Source of the DNA: Bacteroidota bacterium
Lineage (GTDB): Bacteria; Bacteroidota; Bacteroidia; Flavobacteriales; Weeksellaceae
Assembly (NCBI GenBank): GCA_023399595.1
Contig: JAEWOR010000038.1
Span: 1 to 64,000 of the forward strand
Length of the DNA: 64,000 bases
Direction of reading: 5' to 3'
Positions 1 through 8,690 of this stretch are shown one piece after another. A program made the translations under genes and the position numbers. The notes under the pieces are model-generated. The model did not search any database, was not told the origin of the DNA, and worked only from the letters and a program-made list of their open reading frames with translations. The number at the start of each line of letters is the position of its first letter. Position 1 is the stretch's first letter.

Positions 1-62
1 TTAAAGTGTTTTCTACAATCTTCTTCGGTTCCAAAATTCGCCGTAAAACTGAAAATATTCAT
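1..62 (-). mobile_element. IS1595-type transposase, N-terminal fragment (runs off left edge)
   Basis: Read leftward from an ATG at 62, the first 20 codons begin MNIFSFTANFGTEED and continue CRKHF before the window ends. This matches my recollection of the start of IS1595-family (zinc-ribbon plus DDE) transposases in flavobacteria, where a TEE-x-C segment precedes the zinc ribbon. Only the extreme N-terminus is visible, so neither integrity nor activity can be judged. The insertion sequence probably ends between 62 and 139, just ahead of the lectin-like lipoprotein gene. The assignment rests on a short motif and is moderately sure. Confidence 0.65.
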
Positions 63-65
63 CTG

Positions 66-100
66 TAATAATTTGAATTACACAAATATACAAATTATTA
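66..100. repeat. 10-bp perfect inverted repeat beside the transposase start
   Basis: TAATAATTTG at 66-75 is the exact reverse complement of CAAATTATTA at 91-100, with a 15-bp spacer. It lies directly upstream of the transposase start and could be a transposase-binding or IS-end structure, an operator, or chance in AT-rich DNA. No target-site duplication can be defined because the other IS end is outside the window. Confidence 0.4.
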
Positions 101-139
101 GGCAATCTTACGGATATTCATTAAAAATAAATTAATAAT

Positions 140-763
140 ATGAAAAAAATATTATTGTCTTTGACTTTGTTGAGTGTAATATTTTCTTGTCAGCGAGAGG
201 GTGATTTAATATCTGTTGATAACAAAGTTATAGAAAAAATCAAAATGGACACTTTAGAGTTGGGACAAGAAGCAGCTTTGGGGAAAACAACAACTCTTCT
301 TGCTGAAAGTAATAAAATTAATATTTTAAGACCAACTGTTGATTATCAGGATCTTAATTCAGCTTTTTACCTTACACATAATTTTGGTAATTCTACTAAT
401 AGTGTCTCAATTGTGTTTAGGTTAAACCCAAATGGTAATATGAGATTTTATAGAACGAATATGTATGGACAGGAGAAAGATATTTGGTTTGTTGCAACCA
501 ATACAGGAAATCCTGCCTATACACCAATTTTAATGGCTCAGACTAATGGAAATTTAGTTCTTTATAAGAACGAAGGATATTATTCTGCAAATGATGTTCT
601 TTGGAATTCAAATACATGGGTTGCAAGTGGGGTTACTAGCCCAAGTATTAAAATTCAACTTTTTGAGGAAAGGTCAATTTACTCAGGACTCAAATATATT
701 GCGAAACTAATTTTAGAAGGAAATGGATATTACAGACATGTTATAGCAGAGGGAGAGATTTAA
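140..763 (+). CDS. lipoprotein with bulb-type-lectin-like region
   Basis: Predicted 207-residue exported lipoprotein. A signal peptide (residues 1-16, MKKILLSLTLLSVIFS) ends at a lipobox cysteine, Cys17. The middle of the protein has two segments of the type LNPNGNMRFYR and QTNGNLVLYKN followed by VLWNSNTW. These resemble the repeated mannose-binding strand of bulb-type (B_lectin) beta-prisms, which carry a GNLVLY core and a WxSxT end. Carbohydrate binding is therefore plausible but not shown. It stands alone between an IS1595-type fragment and a strong terminator. A cargo role for the insertion element is possible but unsupported. Confidence 0.6.
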   Translation: MKKILLSLTLLSVIFSCQREGDLISVDNKVIEKIKMDTLELGQEAALGKTTTLLAESNKINILRPTVDYQDLNSAFYLTHNFGNSTNSVSIVFRLNPNGNMRFYRTNMYGQEKDIWFVATNTGNPAYTPILMAQTNGNLVLYKNEGYYSANDVLWNSNTWVASGVTSPSIKIQLFEERSIYSGLKYIAKLILEGNGYYRHVIAEGEI

Positions 764-771
764 TAGCATAT

Positions 772-824
772 AAATATTTGGATAACTTAGCAACAAAGCC
801 GCTAAGTTATCCAAATATTTTTTG
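772..824 (+). terminator. 20-bp perfect-stem terminator after the lectin-like lipoprotein
   Basis: Arms 772-791 and 801-820 are perfectly complementary (20 bp) around a 9-nt loop and are followed by a T run. The stop codon of the upstream gene lies just before it. The stem is unusually long for this window and could also stop opposing transcription. Confidence 0.85.
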
Positions 825-933
825 TATTTTCTACAACTCTTTTTCTCCACTATAAAGCTTTTCTTAATATATTATTTTATAAATTAGGTAATGTGGTCAA
901 AAATAGTTGGTGTTTTTAGAAAAAACACATATA

Positions 934-1764
934 CTACTTGATTTTATTTACAGCAAAGCAATTATAATATGTTTTTACATTTTTTTTGGAAATAGAGTCG
1001 TAAATGTTTTCATTTTCGGTGAAATTTGTAGTGATTTGGAAATCAAAATGTTCTGAAAGTAAATTATTTATGTAAGAGTGAAATTTCTGAAAATCACTAT
1101 CTTCGCAATGAAACTCTACATACATTTTTTTTATTTTTGGAAAGTTCTTTTTTAAGTCGGGCAAAACAGCGAACTCTGATCCCTCAATGTCAATTTTTAG
1201 AAAATCTATTTCTTGATTAAGATTTTCGATAAAATCTGAAAGCCTAATTTTTTCAATTTTTTTACCAGTATCTGACTTAGAAATTTTACTTCCTGCATTT
1301 CCTAATTCCTCGAAAAATTCATAACCTGTTTTATCTGAGACAAGTTTCTGATATTTGAATACAGTATCATTCCAGCCAAAAGAATCTATGTTTTTTTCTA
1401 GATAGCTATAATTCACAGAATCTGGTTCAAAAGCATGAATAATTGCGTTTGAATGTTTTTGCTTGATGTATAACATACTTAAACCAATATTAGCACCACA
1501 GTCTATTATTAAAGGGGTGTTTTTTTCGGTGTTAAATTCATAAACATTTGAAGTGAAAACCTCATCAAGTGTATAATAATTGACAGGAGTAAGACCGAAG
1601 AATCTCTTACCAAAAAGTTCGCAACTTTCATTTTTGTCAATAATGTTTTTGTAAATATTGACAATACTGTTGAAATCTAAAATACCATTTTTGTAAAAAG
1701 TTTTTAGATGTGGATATTTAAAGAAAAAAAGCAATGCTTTTTTTGTGTTAAATTTGAATATCAT
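934..1764 (-). CDS. FkbM-family SAM-dependent methyltransferase
   Basis: Predicted 276-residue cytosolic methyltransferase. SAM-binding motif I is IIDCGANIG (residues 86-94), followed by an acidic FEPDS (112-116) that would contact the ribose. The FkbM signature FLKIDIEGSE spans 188-197. Family members O-methylate sugars or small metabolites. It is the last gene of a leftward cluster with four glycosyltransferases, starting 3 nt after the stop of the upstream glycosyltransferase, so methylation of a surface glycan is the natural inference. The acceptor is unknown. The start is ATG. Confidence 0.85.
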   Translation of the reverse strand: MIFKFNTKKALLFFFKYPHLKTFYKNGILDFNSIVNIYKNIIDKNESCELFGKRFFGLTPVNYYTLDEVFTSNVYEFNTEKNTPLIIDCGANIGLSMLYIKQKHSNAIIHAFEPDSVNYSYLEKNIDSFGWNDTVFKYQKLVSDKTGYEFFEELGNAGSKISKSDTGKKIEKIRLSDFIENLNQEIDFLKIDIEGSEFAVLPDLKKNFPKIKKMYVEFHCEDSDFQKFHSYINNLLSEHFDFQITTNFTENENIYDSISKKNVKTYYNCFAVNKIK

Positions 1765-1767
1765 GGT

Positions 1768-2736
1768 TTATAGTTTTCTTTTTTTAGTAATGAAGTCAGC
1801 TATATTAATAAGTCTGGATTCTATTGGGAACTTGTTTTTCATTTCTGTTTTATTCAGATGAAATAATTTTTTAGATGCATTTTGTAAACTTACAAAAAGC
1901 TTGTAATAGTATGAATTGGCATCAAGGTCATTCATTATATCGTTATAAAATTTATACCGTCTGCTAATTAATTTTAATAATTGTTTATAATCTTGAAAAG
2001 TTTTATTTTGCTTATATGGCTTAATTAAATAATCTATTTTAGCTTTATCGAAATCAAAAAACTCAAGACCTATTTGTTGTTCAGAATGAATCCTGTAATT
2101 AAATAGTTTCTGATTTATAAAAAGAAAGCTTTTGTTTTTTGCGGCAATCAGTGCAATCAGTTCGTCGTGATGGATATGTTTTATTTTAGGAAAATTTGGT
2201 ATTTCATTTACTATTTCTTTCCTTATAGCCATTGCAGCACCTGTTGCAATATTTGTAATTGCGGCAATTAATTCAAAATAATCAATATCATTAGTTTTAT
2301 TATTTTGTTCTATATAGCGGGGAATATCCCAAACAGAAATTTTGTTATTTAGAACTCTTGTACCATTAAAACAATTGCCACTTGAAGAAACAACTTTTAT
2401 GCTAGGGTTTTCATTAAAGACTTTTATAAATTCTTCAACTTTATTTGGTAGCCAAATATCATCCTGATCAGACAAAAAAATGATATCATTTACACAAAGT
2501 CTCAAGGCTTTTTGAAAATTCTTTGTGCTTTTAAGATTTATCGGATTAATATAAATTTTAAAAATTGAAGGATACATCAATTGATATTCTTCTAAAATTG
2601 ATATAGTATTATCTGTTGAGCCGTCATCACAAACCACAATTTCATCAACTTTGTAAGTTTGGTTCAGTATGGAATCTATTTGTTCCTTTATGTATTTTTC
2701 TCCGTTGTAAGTACAAAGAGCAACAGAAGTTTTCAT
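1768..2736 (-). CDS. family 2 glycosyltransferase
   Basis: 322-residue GT-A fold glycosyltransferase. The N-terminus SVALCTYNGEKYI is typical of GT2. The nucleotide-sugar site shows CDDGSTD (36-42), and the metal-binding DxD region is LSDQDDIW (88-95). These are features of rhamnosyl- and related transferases acting on polysaccharide. No membrane helix is evident. It overlaps the upstream glycosyltransferase by 4 nt (translational coupling) and is followed after 3 nt by the FkbM gene. Likely role: one linkage of LPS core, O-antigen or capsule. Donor and acceptor are not deducible. Confidence 0.88.
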   Translation of the reverse strand: MKTSVALCTYNGEKYIKEQIDSILNQTYKVDEIVVCDDGSTDNTISILEEYQLMYPSIFKIYINPINLKSTKNFQKALRLCVNDIIFLSDQDDIWLPNKVEEFIKVFNENPSIKVVSSSGNCFNGTRVLNNKISVWDIPRYIEQNNKTNDIDYFELIAAITNIATGAAMAIRKEIVNEIPNFPKIKHIHHDELIALIAAKNKSFLFINQKLFNYRIHSEQQIGLEFFDFDKAKIDYLIKPYKQNKTFQDYKQLLKLISRRYKFYNDIMNDLDANSYYYKLFVSLQNASKKLFHLNKTEMKNKFPIESRLINIADFITKKRKL

Positions 2737-3785
2737 AATTTAATATTTATTGGGTTACAAGTTTTATCATCTAAAACGCATTTAATCCAATTCTCAAAAG
2801 AATATTTTTTCTGAATATCTGTTTCTATTTTTTGAAAAGGTTCAGCAACAAATTTTTCAATTTCATTTTCTAATGTAGAAGGAGAATATACAAGAATGTT
2901 TTCCGGTTTGTAAAAGTCATACTTTTTAACCTCAGAATTGTTAGTGATAAGTTTTTGGTTATTTCCAAGTGCTTCAAAGATACGTAAAGAAAGACCTTTG
3001 TGATGAGGATTTACAAAATCTACCAAAATCTTGGCATGATGATTTTTATTTAAAGTTTCTTCGTAAGTGAATTTTTGGTCAATAAAAGTTATTCCTTTAC
3101 ATTTTAAATGTTTTGGAAGTATGTTATTTTTATTTTCAGCCAATAACTCACATTTAAAATTTATCTTCAATTTATCAATTTTGGAAAAAAACTCTTGGAT
3201 ATATTCCATTCGGTCTTGAGAATATATACCTAAAAAATATAAATCAAACTTTTTGACATTCTTAGCAGGAATGTTATTGAGTATTTTTGAATCAAAATAA
3301 AAATTAGTAATTCCTAAAACATTTTTAGTAACTACATCTTTTGGATCAAAAACATAAAATCGATCAAATAGTGGGATTGATTTTTTAACTTTCGGGAAAA
3401 CATTAATTCCATCCCATTGATAACCAATTAGTTCTTTAGATTTTTGTTTTGCTTTTTCAATGATATCGAGAGGATATAAATCAGCGCGTATAATTAATGT
3501 ATAATCTGCTTTTCCAGCTAATGAAATAATATTTTTTTCAATATTACTTTGATGTTGAAACTTTAACTGCTGTTTATAATCTTTATTTCCATAAAGTTTT
3601 TTTTGAACAAAATTTTCTGCTTTTTCTATGAAATTTTGATATTTGAAGTTTTCATCATCAAAACAAATATCAATTATCTCAAAACCTAATTCCTCAAATT
3701 CTTTGAGGAATATTTTATAAATTCCGTAACGCTTGGGCATCCCGAAAATGAGTATTTTACCTTTAAACGGTTTGTTCGTAACCAT
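2733..3785 (-). CDS. CgeB/GT1-like glycosyltransferase
   Basis: About 350 residues. The start is probably ATG at 3785 (MVTNKPFKGKILIF). An in-frame GTG two codons upstream would extend it. The C-terminal half has HHKGLSLRIFEALGNNQKLI, the donor-binding arrangement of GT-B transferases such as the CgeB-like group. The N-terminal half (GYQWDGINVFP, DRFYVFDPKDV) fits a Rossmann-like acceptor domain. It overlaps the neighbouring GT2 genes at both ends, so the cluster is tightly packed. Probable role in surface glycan assembly, with unknown specificity. Confidence 0.75.
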   Translation of the reverse strand: MVTNKPFKGKILIFGMPKRYGIYKIFLKEFEELGFEIIDICFDDENFKYQNFIEKAENFVQKKLYGNKDYKQQLKFQHQSNIEKNIISLAGKADYTLIIRADLYPLDIIEKAKQKSKELIGYQWDGINVFPKVKKSIPLFDRFYVFDPKDVVTKNVLGITNFYFDSKILNNIPAKNVKKFDLYFLGIYSQDRMEYIQEFFSKIDKLKINFKCELLAENKNNILPKHLKCKGITFIDQKFTYEETLNKNHHAKILVDFVNPHHKGLSLRIFEALGNNQKLITNNSEVKKYDFYKPENILVYSPSTLENEIEKFVAEPFQKIETDIQKKYSFENWIKCVLDDKTCNPINIKL

Positions 3786-4548
3786 CTTCACATTTAATAA
3801 TTTTATTTTTTACTACATCCTGATAAACGCTGAGGTTTTTTATTTCATTTTTTCTGTCGAAATGTGGATGATAAAGATGATAGCAAACAGCAGACATTTT
3901 CAGGCGTCTCTGTTTTAAGCCTAGATTTATTAAGCGTGCGGCAAGTTCAATATCTTCATGTCCCCATCCGTTCATATCATTATTATAGCCATTCACATTG
4001 ATGAAATCTTTTTTCCAGAATGAGAAATTACAGCCTTTTACATTATTAGATTTATAATGGTCTTTTCTGAAAAAAAATGATAGTGCAGGAGCTCTTGTGG
4101 CATTAATTTTATTTTTCACATTTTTAGAAACCTCTTTCATATTGAGTTTTCCATTGTCAAGAATTTTTTTGGTGTTTGACTCCGAAATTAATGCACGGCT
4201 ACCATTTAGAAAAAAATCTTTTTTCCTGTTGGTAATATGGTCTTTAATGAAATTTTCATCAAGAATGATGTCACCGTCTATTTGTATAATGTATTCTGCA
4301 TCAGTTCCCATTATAGCAGCATTCATTATGATCGTTTTTCTAAAGCCGTTATCTTCTTGCCAAAAATGTTTAATTAGTACTTTGGATTTTTTTTGCCAAT
4401 TCTGAATCAGTTCCCGGGTAGATTCTCGTGAACCATCATCTGCAATGAGAATTTCATCAGGCAATACCGTCTGAAGCTGAACAGATTGCAGAACAAGATC
4501 CAGAGCGGCTTCCCAGTTGTAGGTAGAAATTAAAAGGGCGGTTTTCAT
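3763..4548 (-). CDS. GT2 glycosyltransferase with galactosyltransferase-type C-terminus
   Basis: 261 residues. The GT2 N-terminus ALLISTYNWEAALDLVL has a donor site IADDGSRE (from residue 35) and a DxD-type IQIDGDI. The C-terminal GWGHEDIELAARL is the Glyco_transf_7C (galactosyltransferase-like) WGxED motif that binds acceptor and metal. The paralog immediately upstream (4545-5348) has the same layout, suggesting local duplication. Its stop lies inside the start region of the next gene (about 23 nt overlap from the chosen ATG), and its ATG overlaps the upstream stop by 4 nt. Confidence 0.88.
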   Translation of the reverse strand: MKTALLISTYNWEAALDLVLQSVQLQTVLPDEILIADDGSRESTRELIQNWQKKSKVLIKHFWQEDNGFRKTIIMNAAIMGTDAEYIIQIDGDIILDENFIKDHITNRKKDFFLNGSRALISESNTKKILDNGKLNMKEVSKNVKNKINATRAPALSFFFRKDHYKSNNVKGCNFSFWKKDFINVNGYNNDMNGWGHEDIELAARLINLGLKQRRLKMSAVCYHLYHPHFDRKNEIKNLSVYQDVVKNKIIKCEDGYEQTV

Positions 4549-5348
4549 TCTTTTATATATTGATCGATTCCGTTTTTACAGAATTTTACCTTATTTTTTT
4601 TTGCATACTCAAAAATTTCTTCGTTTTTTTTGAGGTTTTCTTTCTTGTTTACGGGATGATTAATATGAAAAACCAGTCCACCCAGCTTTAAGAATCTTTT
4701 TTCTTTTCCGGCATTCAGTAATCTGGCTACAAATTCTTTGTCTTCTGGGCCCCATCCTTTAAAATCTTCATTGTATCCATTTATTTCAATGGCATCTTTT
4801 CTCCAGTAAGCCATATTGCATCCATGAATTTCCCATCTTTCTTCTCCTTCATTTTTGTAATTGGTTTCAAATTTTTTCCAGAGAAAAGGTATTCTAAAAG
4901 AACTAAAAAAATTAGTAATTCCTTTGGAGAATGGATTAATACTGGTGTTTAGTGTTTTTAATTTTTCTTTAGACAGCTTTTCATTAATATAAATTCTGCT
5001 AGCCCTCACAAAAGAATTAGGTTTAGCAAATTTTTTGTGGTCCGCAATAAAATAAGGATGAAGAATAAGGTCGCCGTCAATTTGTACAATATAATCACCT
5101 TCTGCAGCAGCTATGGCTTTATTCCTGATTTTTGCCAGTTCAAAACCATTGTCTTCATGCCAAATATGTTTGATGGGTATTTTATTTAATTTCTTATATT
5201 TTTCAACAACAAATTTTGTGCTATCTGTGGAGCCATCATCTGCAATAAGAATTTCATCAGGAAATTCTTTCTGTTCAAAAATACTTTTTAAGCATATATC
5301 TAATGCTTCAGGCCAATTATAGGTAGAAATTATTAACGAAGTTTTCAA
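4545..5348 (-). CDS. GT2 glycosyltransferase with galactosyltransferase-type C-terminus (TTG start)
   Basis: 267 residues, paralogous to its downstream neighbour: SLIISTYNWPEALDI at the start, IADDGSTDST donor site, IQIDGDLI metal site and GWGPEDKEFVARL at the acceptor end. The only start that keeps the conserved KTSLIISTYNW N-terminus is TTG at 5348, matching the position of ATG in the paralog, so a TTG start is inferred. It is the first gene of the glycan cluster, 10 bp beyond the end of rocD. Confidence 0.85.
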   Translation of the reverse strand: MKTSLIISTYNWPEALDICLKSIFEQKEFPDEILIADDGSTDSTKFVVEKYKKLNKIPIKHIWHEDNGFELAKIRNKAIAAAEGDYIVQIDGDLILHPYFIADHKKFAKPNSFVRASRIYINEKLSKEKLKTLNTSINPFSKGITNFFSSFRIPFLWKKFETNYKNEGEERWEIHGCNMAYWRKDAIEINGYNEDFKGWGPEDKEFVARLLNAGKEKRFLKLGGLVFHINHPVNKKENLKKNEEIFEYAKKNKVKFCKNGIDQYIKE

Positions 5349-5358
5349 ATTTAAATAC

Positions 5359-6609
5359 TTATTTCTTAAAATCTACAATTGTTTTTTCAATAATACTTAC
5401 GCAGTCCAAAAGTTCCTCTTTTGTAATCACCAATGGAGGTGCAAGTCTTATAATATTTCCATGAGTAGGTTTTGCTAATAAACCATTTTCTTTTAAAGCA
5501 ACACACAAATTCCAAGCTGTTGAGCTTTCTGGTGTATCATTGATAAGAACAGCGTTTAGTAAACCCTTTCCTCTAACTTTGGTGATGAGATTTGTTTTTC
5601 CAATTAATTTTTCAATCTCGTAACGGAACAATTGTCCTAATTCTTCAGCTTTTTCAGAAAGGTTTTCATCAATTACAACATCTAAAGCAGAAATAGCAAC
5701 TGCACAAGCAATAGGATTTCCACCGAAAGTTGAACCATGTTGTCCAGGTTTTATCACATGCATAATTTCATCATTCGCTAAAACTGCTGAAACTGGATAC
5801 ATTCCTCCAGAAAGAGCCTTTCCTAAAATTAAAATATCAGGTTGAACCTCTTCGTGGTAACACGCAATAAGCTTACCTGTTCTTGCGATACCCGTTTGAA
5901 CTTCGTCTGCAATAAAAAGAACGTTGTATTTTTTACATAATTCTGATGCTCCTTTTAAGAAACCTGCGTCAGGAACATAAACGCCAGCTTCCCCTTGAAT
6001 AGGTTCTACTAAAAATCCTGCGATATTTTGAGCTTCAGATTTTAAAACTTCTTCTAAAGCTGCTAAATCATTATAAGGAATTTTGATAAATCCAGGTGTA
6101 AACGGACCATAATTTTGGTTGGCATCAGGATCATTTGAGAACGAAACAATGGTAGTTGTTCTTCCGTGAAAGTTGTTTTCGCAAACGATGATTTTCGCAG
6201 CGTTTTCTGTAATTCCTTTTACTTCATAACTCCATTTTCTGGCTAATTTTACAGCTGTTTCCACTGCTTCAGCACCAGAATTCATAGGAAGAACTTTATC
6301 AAACTTGAAGAGTGAAGTAATTTTTTTCTCGTATTCACCTAATTTGTTATTGTAAAATGCACGAGAAGTTAAAGCCAAAGTTTGTGCTTGGTCCGTTAAA
6401 GCTTTTACAATTTTTGGATGCGAATGTCCTTGGTTAACAGCGGAATAAGCAGATAAGAAGTCATAGTATTTTTTACCTTCAACATCCCAAACATAAACAC
6501 CCTCCCCTTTTTCCAAAACTACTGGAAGTGGATGGTAATTGTGAGCGCCGTATTGGTCTTCTAAATCAATATAATATTCCGAATTTTTTACTGTTTCTAC
6601 TGATGACAT
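5359..6609 (-). CDS. rocD: ornithine--oxo-acid aminotransferase
   Basis: About 416 residues from ATG at 6609 (MSSVETVKNSE). A longer in-frame start exists at 6663 but would add an atypical tail. It is a class III PLP-dependent aminotransferase converting ornithine and 2-oxoglutarate to glutamate semialdehyde and glutamate. Visible landmarks are AYSAVNQGHSHPKI, the PLP-site NSGAEAVETAVKLAR, FIADEVQTGIARTG, the Schiff-base lysine in LILGKALSGGMYPVSA and GQHGSTFGGNPIACA. A -7-like TAACTTTG on the minus strand (6624-6631) lies about 15 nt upstream. Whether the glycan genes downstream are co-transcribed is unclear. Confidence 0.93.
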   Translation of the reverse strand: MSSVETVKNSEYYIDLEDQYGAHNYHPLPVVLEKGEGVYVWDVEGKKYYDFLSAYSAVNQGHSHPKIVKALTDQAQTLALTSRAFYNNKLGEYEKKITSLFKFDKVLPMNSGAEAVETAVKLARKWSYEVKGITENAAKIIVCENNFHGRTTTIVSFSNDPDANQNYGPFTPGFIKIPYNDLAALEEVLKSEAQNIAGFLVEPIQGEAGVYVPDAGFLKGASELCKKYNVLFIADEVQTGIARTGKLIACYHEEVQPDILILGKALSGGMYPVSAVLANDEIMHVIKPGQHGSTFGGNPIACAVAISALDVVIDENLSEKAEELGQLFRYEIEKLIGKTNLITKVRGKGLLNAVLINDTPESSTAWNLCVALKENGLLAKPTHGNIIRLAPPLVITKEELLDCVSIIEKTIVDFKK

Positions 6610-6666
6610 AACCTTGTTTTTTACAAAGTTAATCAAATAAAAGAAATTTGAATTGCTTATCAATAA

Positions 6667-6698
6667 AAAACCTCATAGGTTTTGGACCTATGAGGTTT
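6667..6698 (-). terminator. terminator downstream of accC
   Basis: AACCTCATAGG and CCTATGAGGTT form an 11-bp stem with a 7-nt loop. On the minus strand it is followed by TTTTTTATTG, so it ends the accBC transcript before rocD. Confidence 0.85.
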
Positions 6699-6723
6699 GC
6701 ATTATGCAAAATATTTGTAGAGA

Positions 6724-8079
6724 TTAATTATTCTCGTATTTTCTATCCATTACAAAATCCTCCATGAATTTTGTGGTATAGTTTCCTGCTAAATAATCTT
6801 CGTTCTCCATTAATTGTCTATGGAAAGGAATTGTGGTTTTAACACCCTCAATATAGAATTCTTCCAATGCACGTTTCATTTTTGCAATCGCCTCTTCTCT
6901 TGTTTGAGCAGTGGTAATTAATTTAGCAATCATAGAGTCGTAGTTAGAAGGAATGCTGTATCCAGAATAAACGTGAGTATCTACTCTAATTCCGTGTCCA
7001 CCAGGGATATTTAAACCAGTGATTTTTCCTGGAGATGGACGAAATTCGTTATAAGGATCTTCTGCATTAATTCTACATTCAATTGAGTGTAGTTTTGGGA
7101 AGTAATTAATTCCTGAAATTGGAGTTCCTGCAGCCAATAAAATTTGCTCACGAATTAAGTCGTAATCAATAACTTGCTCAGTAATAGGGTGTTCTACTTG
7201 GATTCTAGTATTCATTTCCATGAAATAGAAATTTCTGTCTTTGTCTACTAAGAACTCAATAGTTCCTACTCCTTCATATCCAATATATTCAGCTGCTTTT
7301 ACAGCCGCTTCACCCATTTTTTCACGAAGTTCATCGGTCATAAATGGAGAAGGGGTTTCCTCTGTTAATTTTTGATTTCTTCTTTGTACAGAACAATCTC
7401 TTTCAGAAAGGTGACAAGCTTTTCCGTATTGGTCACCAGCAATTTGAATTTCAATATGTCTAGGTTCAACAATAAGTTTCTCCATGTACATACCTCCATT
7501 TCCAAAAGCAGCGGTAGCCTCTTGAACTGCAGAATCCCAATCCTCTTTAAGATCTTCAGCTTTCCAAACAGCACGCATACCTTTTCCACCACCACCAGCT
7601 GTAGCTTTAATCATCACAGGATAACCCATTTCTTCAGCTAATTTAGCTGCGGTTTCGTATCCATCAATTAAGCCTTCAGAACCAGGAACACAAGGAACAC
7701 CAGCTTCTTTCATAGTAGCTTTAGCGTTGGCTTTGTCACCCATTCTGTCGATTTGCTCAGGTGTTGCTCCAATGAATTTAATGCCATTTTGTTGGCAAAT
7801 TCTAGAGAAGTTAGCGTTCTCTGATAAGAACCCATAACCTGGGTGAATAGCATCTGCATTTGTAATTTCTGCAGCTGCAATAATATTAGGAATTTTAAGA
7901 TAAGAGTCTTTACTCATCGCAGGTCCTATACAAACCGCTTCGTCTGCAAAACGAACGTGCAAACTGTCTTTATCAGCTGTAGAATATACTGCTACAGTTT
8001 TTATTCCCATTTCTTTACAAGTACGTAAAATACGCATTGCAATTTCGCCTCTGTTGGCTATTAATATTTTTTTGAACAT
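6724..8079 (-). CDS. accC: biotin carboxylase subunit of acetyl-CoA carboxylase
   Basis: 451 residues, the usual AccC length. It carboxylates biotin on AccB with ATP and bicarbonate, the first step toward malonyl-CoA and fatty acids. It shows the N-terminal KILIANRGEIAMRILR, HPGYGFLSENA, the ATP-grasp glycine-rich loop KATAGGGGKGMR, the catalytic region EMNTRIQVEHPITE and the C-terminal RVDTHVYSGYSIPSNYDSM. It follows accB in the same direction, with a 105-bp gap that holds 7-bp tandem repeats. Confidence 0.97.
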   Translation of the reverse strand: MFKKILIANRGEIAMRILRTCKEMGIKTVAVYSTADKDSLHVRFADEAVCIGPAMSKDSYLKIPNIIAAAEITNADAIHPGYGFLSENANFSRICQQNGIKFIGATPEQIDRMGDKANAKATMKEAGVPCVPGSEGLIDGYETAAKLAEEMGYPVMIKATAGGGGKGMRAVWKAEDLKEDWDSAVQEATAAFGNGGMYMEKLIVEPRHIEIQIAGDQYGKACHLSERDCSVQRRNQKLTEETPSPFMTDELREKMGEAAVKAAEYIGYEGVGTIEFLVDKDRNFYFMEMNTRIQVEHPITEQVIDYDLIREQILLAAGTPISGINYFPKLHSIECRINAEDPYNEFRPSPGKITGLNIPGGHGIRVDTHVYSGYSIPSNYDSMIAKLITTAQTREEAIAKMKRALEEFYIEGVKTTIPFHRQLMENEDYLAGNYTTKFMEDFVMDRKYENN

Positions 8080-8144
8080 AATTTTAATTAGTTAATTAGA
8101 TGATTAGTTGATTAGATAATGAGTAGGAAACATAAAAGCTAGGA

Positions 8145-8180
8145 ATCTAACTTCTAACTTCTAACTTCTAACTTCTAACT
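8145..8180. repeat. 7-bp tandem repeat (TAACTTC)n between accB and accC
   Basis: Roughly five head-to-tail copies of a 7-bp unit fill the space just after the accB stop. Another AT-rich quasi-repeat (TTAGATGATTAGTTGATTAG) lies at about 8096-8115. There is no hairpin, so a terminator is unlikely. A single reverse-orientation copy (GAAGTTAGA) follows trmN6 near 13546. Confidence 0.8.
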
Positions 8181-8184
8181 AAAT

Positions 8185-8667
8185 TTATGAAGGATCTACT
8201 AAGAATAATGGTTGATCGTACTCAACAGGAGTAGCGTCATCAACAAGAATCTTTACGATTTTTCCTTTTACTTCAGATTCAATTTGGTTGAAAAGCTTCA
8301 TTGCTTCAATTACACAAACTACTTTTCCTACAGATATTTCATCACCTACATTTACGAAAACGTCTTTATCTGGAGATGGTTTTCTGTAGAATGTACCAAT
8401 CATTGGAGATTTAATAGTGATGTATTTGCTGTCATCTGAAGAAGCTTCTGTTGCAACTGGAGTTGCAGGAGCGCTACCTGATATTGGAGCTGCAGGAGCC
8501 ACCTGAGGAGCGGTTTGATAAACTGCAGGTTGTTGCATAAAGCTTACTTCGCTACCTCCTAGTGGAGTTTTAATAGTAATTTCAAAATCTTTGGTTTTGT
8601 ATTTTACCTCAGAAACTTCCGCTTTAGAAACGAATTTAATTAAATTTTGTATGTCTTTAATATCCAT
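8185..8667 (-). CDS. accB: biotin carboxyl carrier protein of acetyl-CoA carboxylase
   Basis: 160 residues from ATG at 8667 (MDIKDIQNLIKFV). An upstream in-frame ATG at 8730 would lie before the promoter and add a non-homologous tail, so it is rejected. The N-terminal domain is followed by a Pro/Ala-rich linker (about 47-78) and a C-terminal biotinyl domain. The biotinylation motif EAMKLFNQIE places biotin on Lys124. It carries the carboxyl group between AccC and the carboxyltransferase. It has its own promoter at 8691-8722. Confidence 0.95.
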   Translation of the reverse strand: MDIKDIQNLIKFVSKAEVSEVKYKTKDFEITIKTPLGGSEVSFMQQPAVYQTAPQVAPAAPISGSAPATPVATEASSDDSKYITIKSPMIGTFYRKPSPDKDVFVNVGDEISVGKVVCVIEAMKLFNQIESEVKGKIVKILVDDATPVEYDQPLFLVDPS

Positions 8668-8690
8668 AGGAGTAATTTTTTTATAGGGTT

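Noticed and set aside
7365..7641. Open frames on both strands inside accC
   Set aside because: They are antisense or out-of-frame shadows of a strongly conserved gene, with no matching protein features.
8145..8180. CRISPR or terminator between accB and accC
   Set aside because: Simple 7-bp tandem repeats without spacers and without dyad symmetry.
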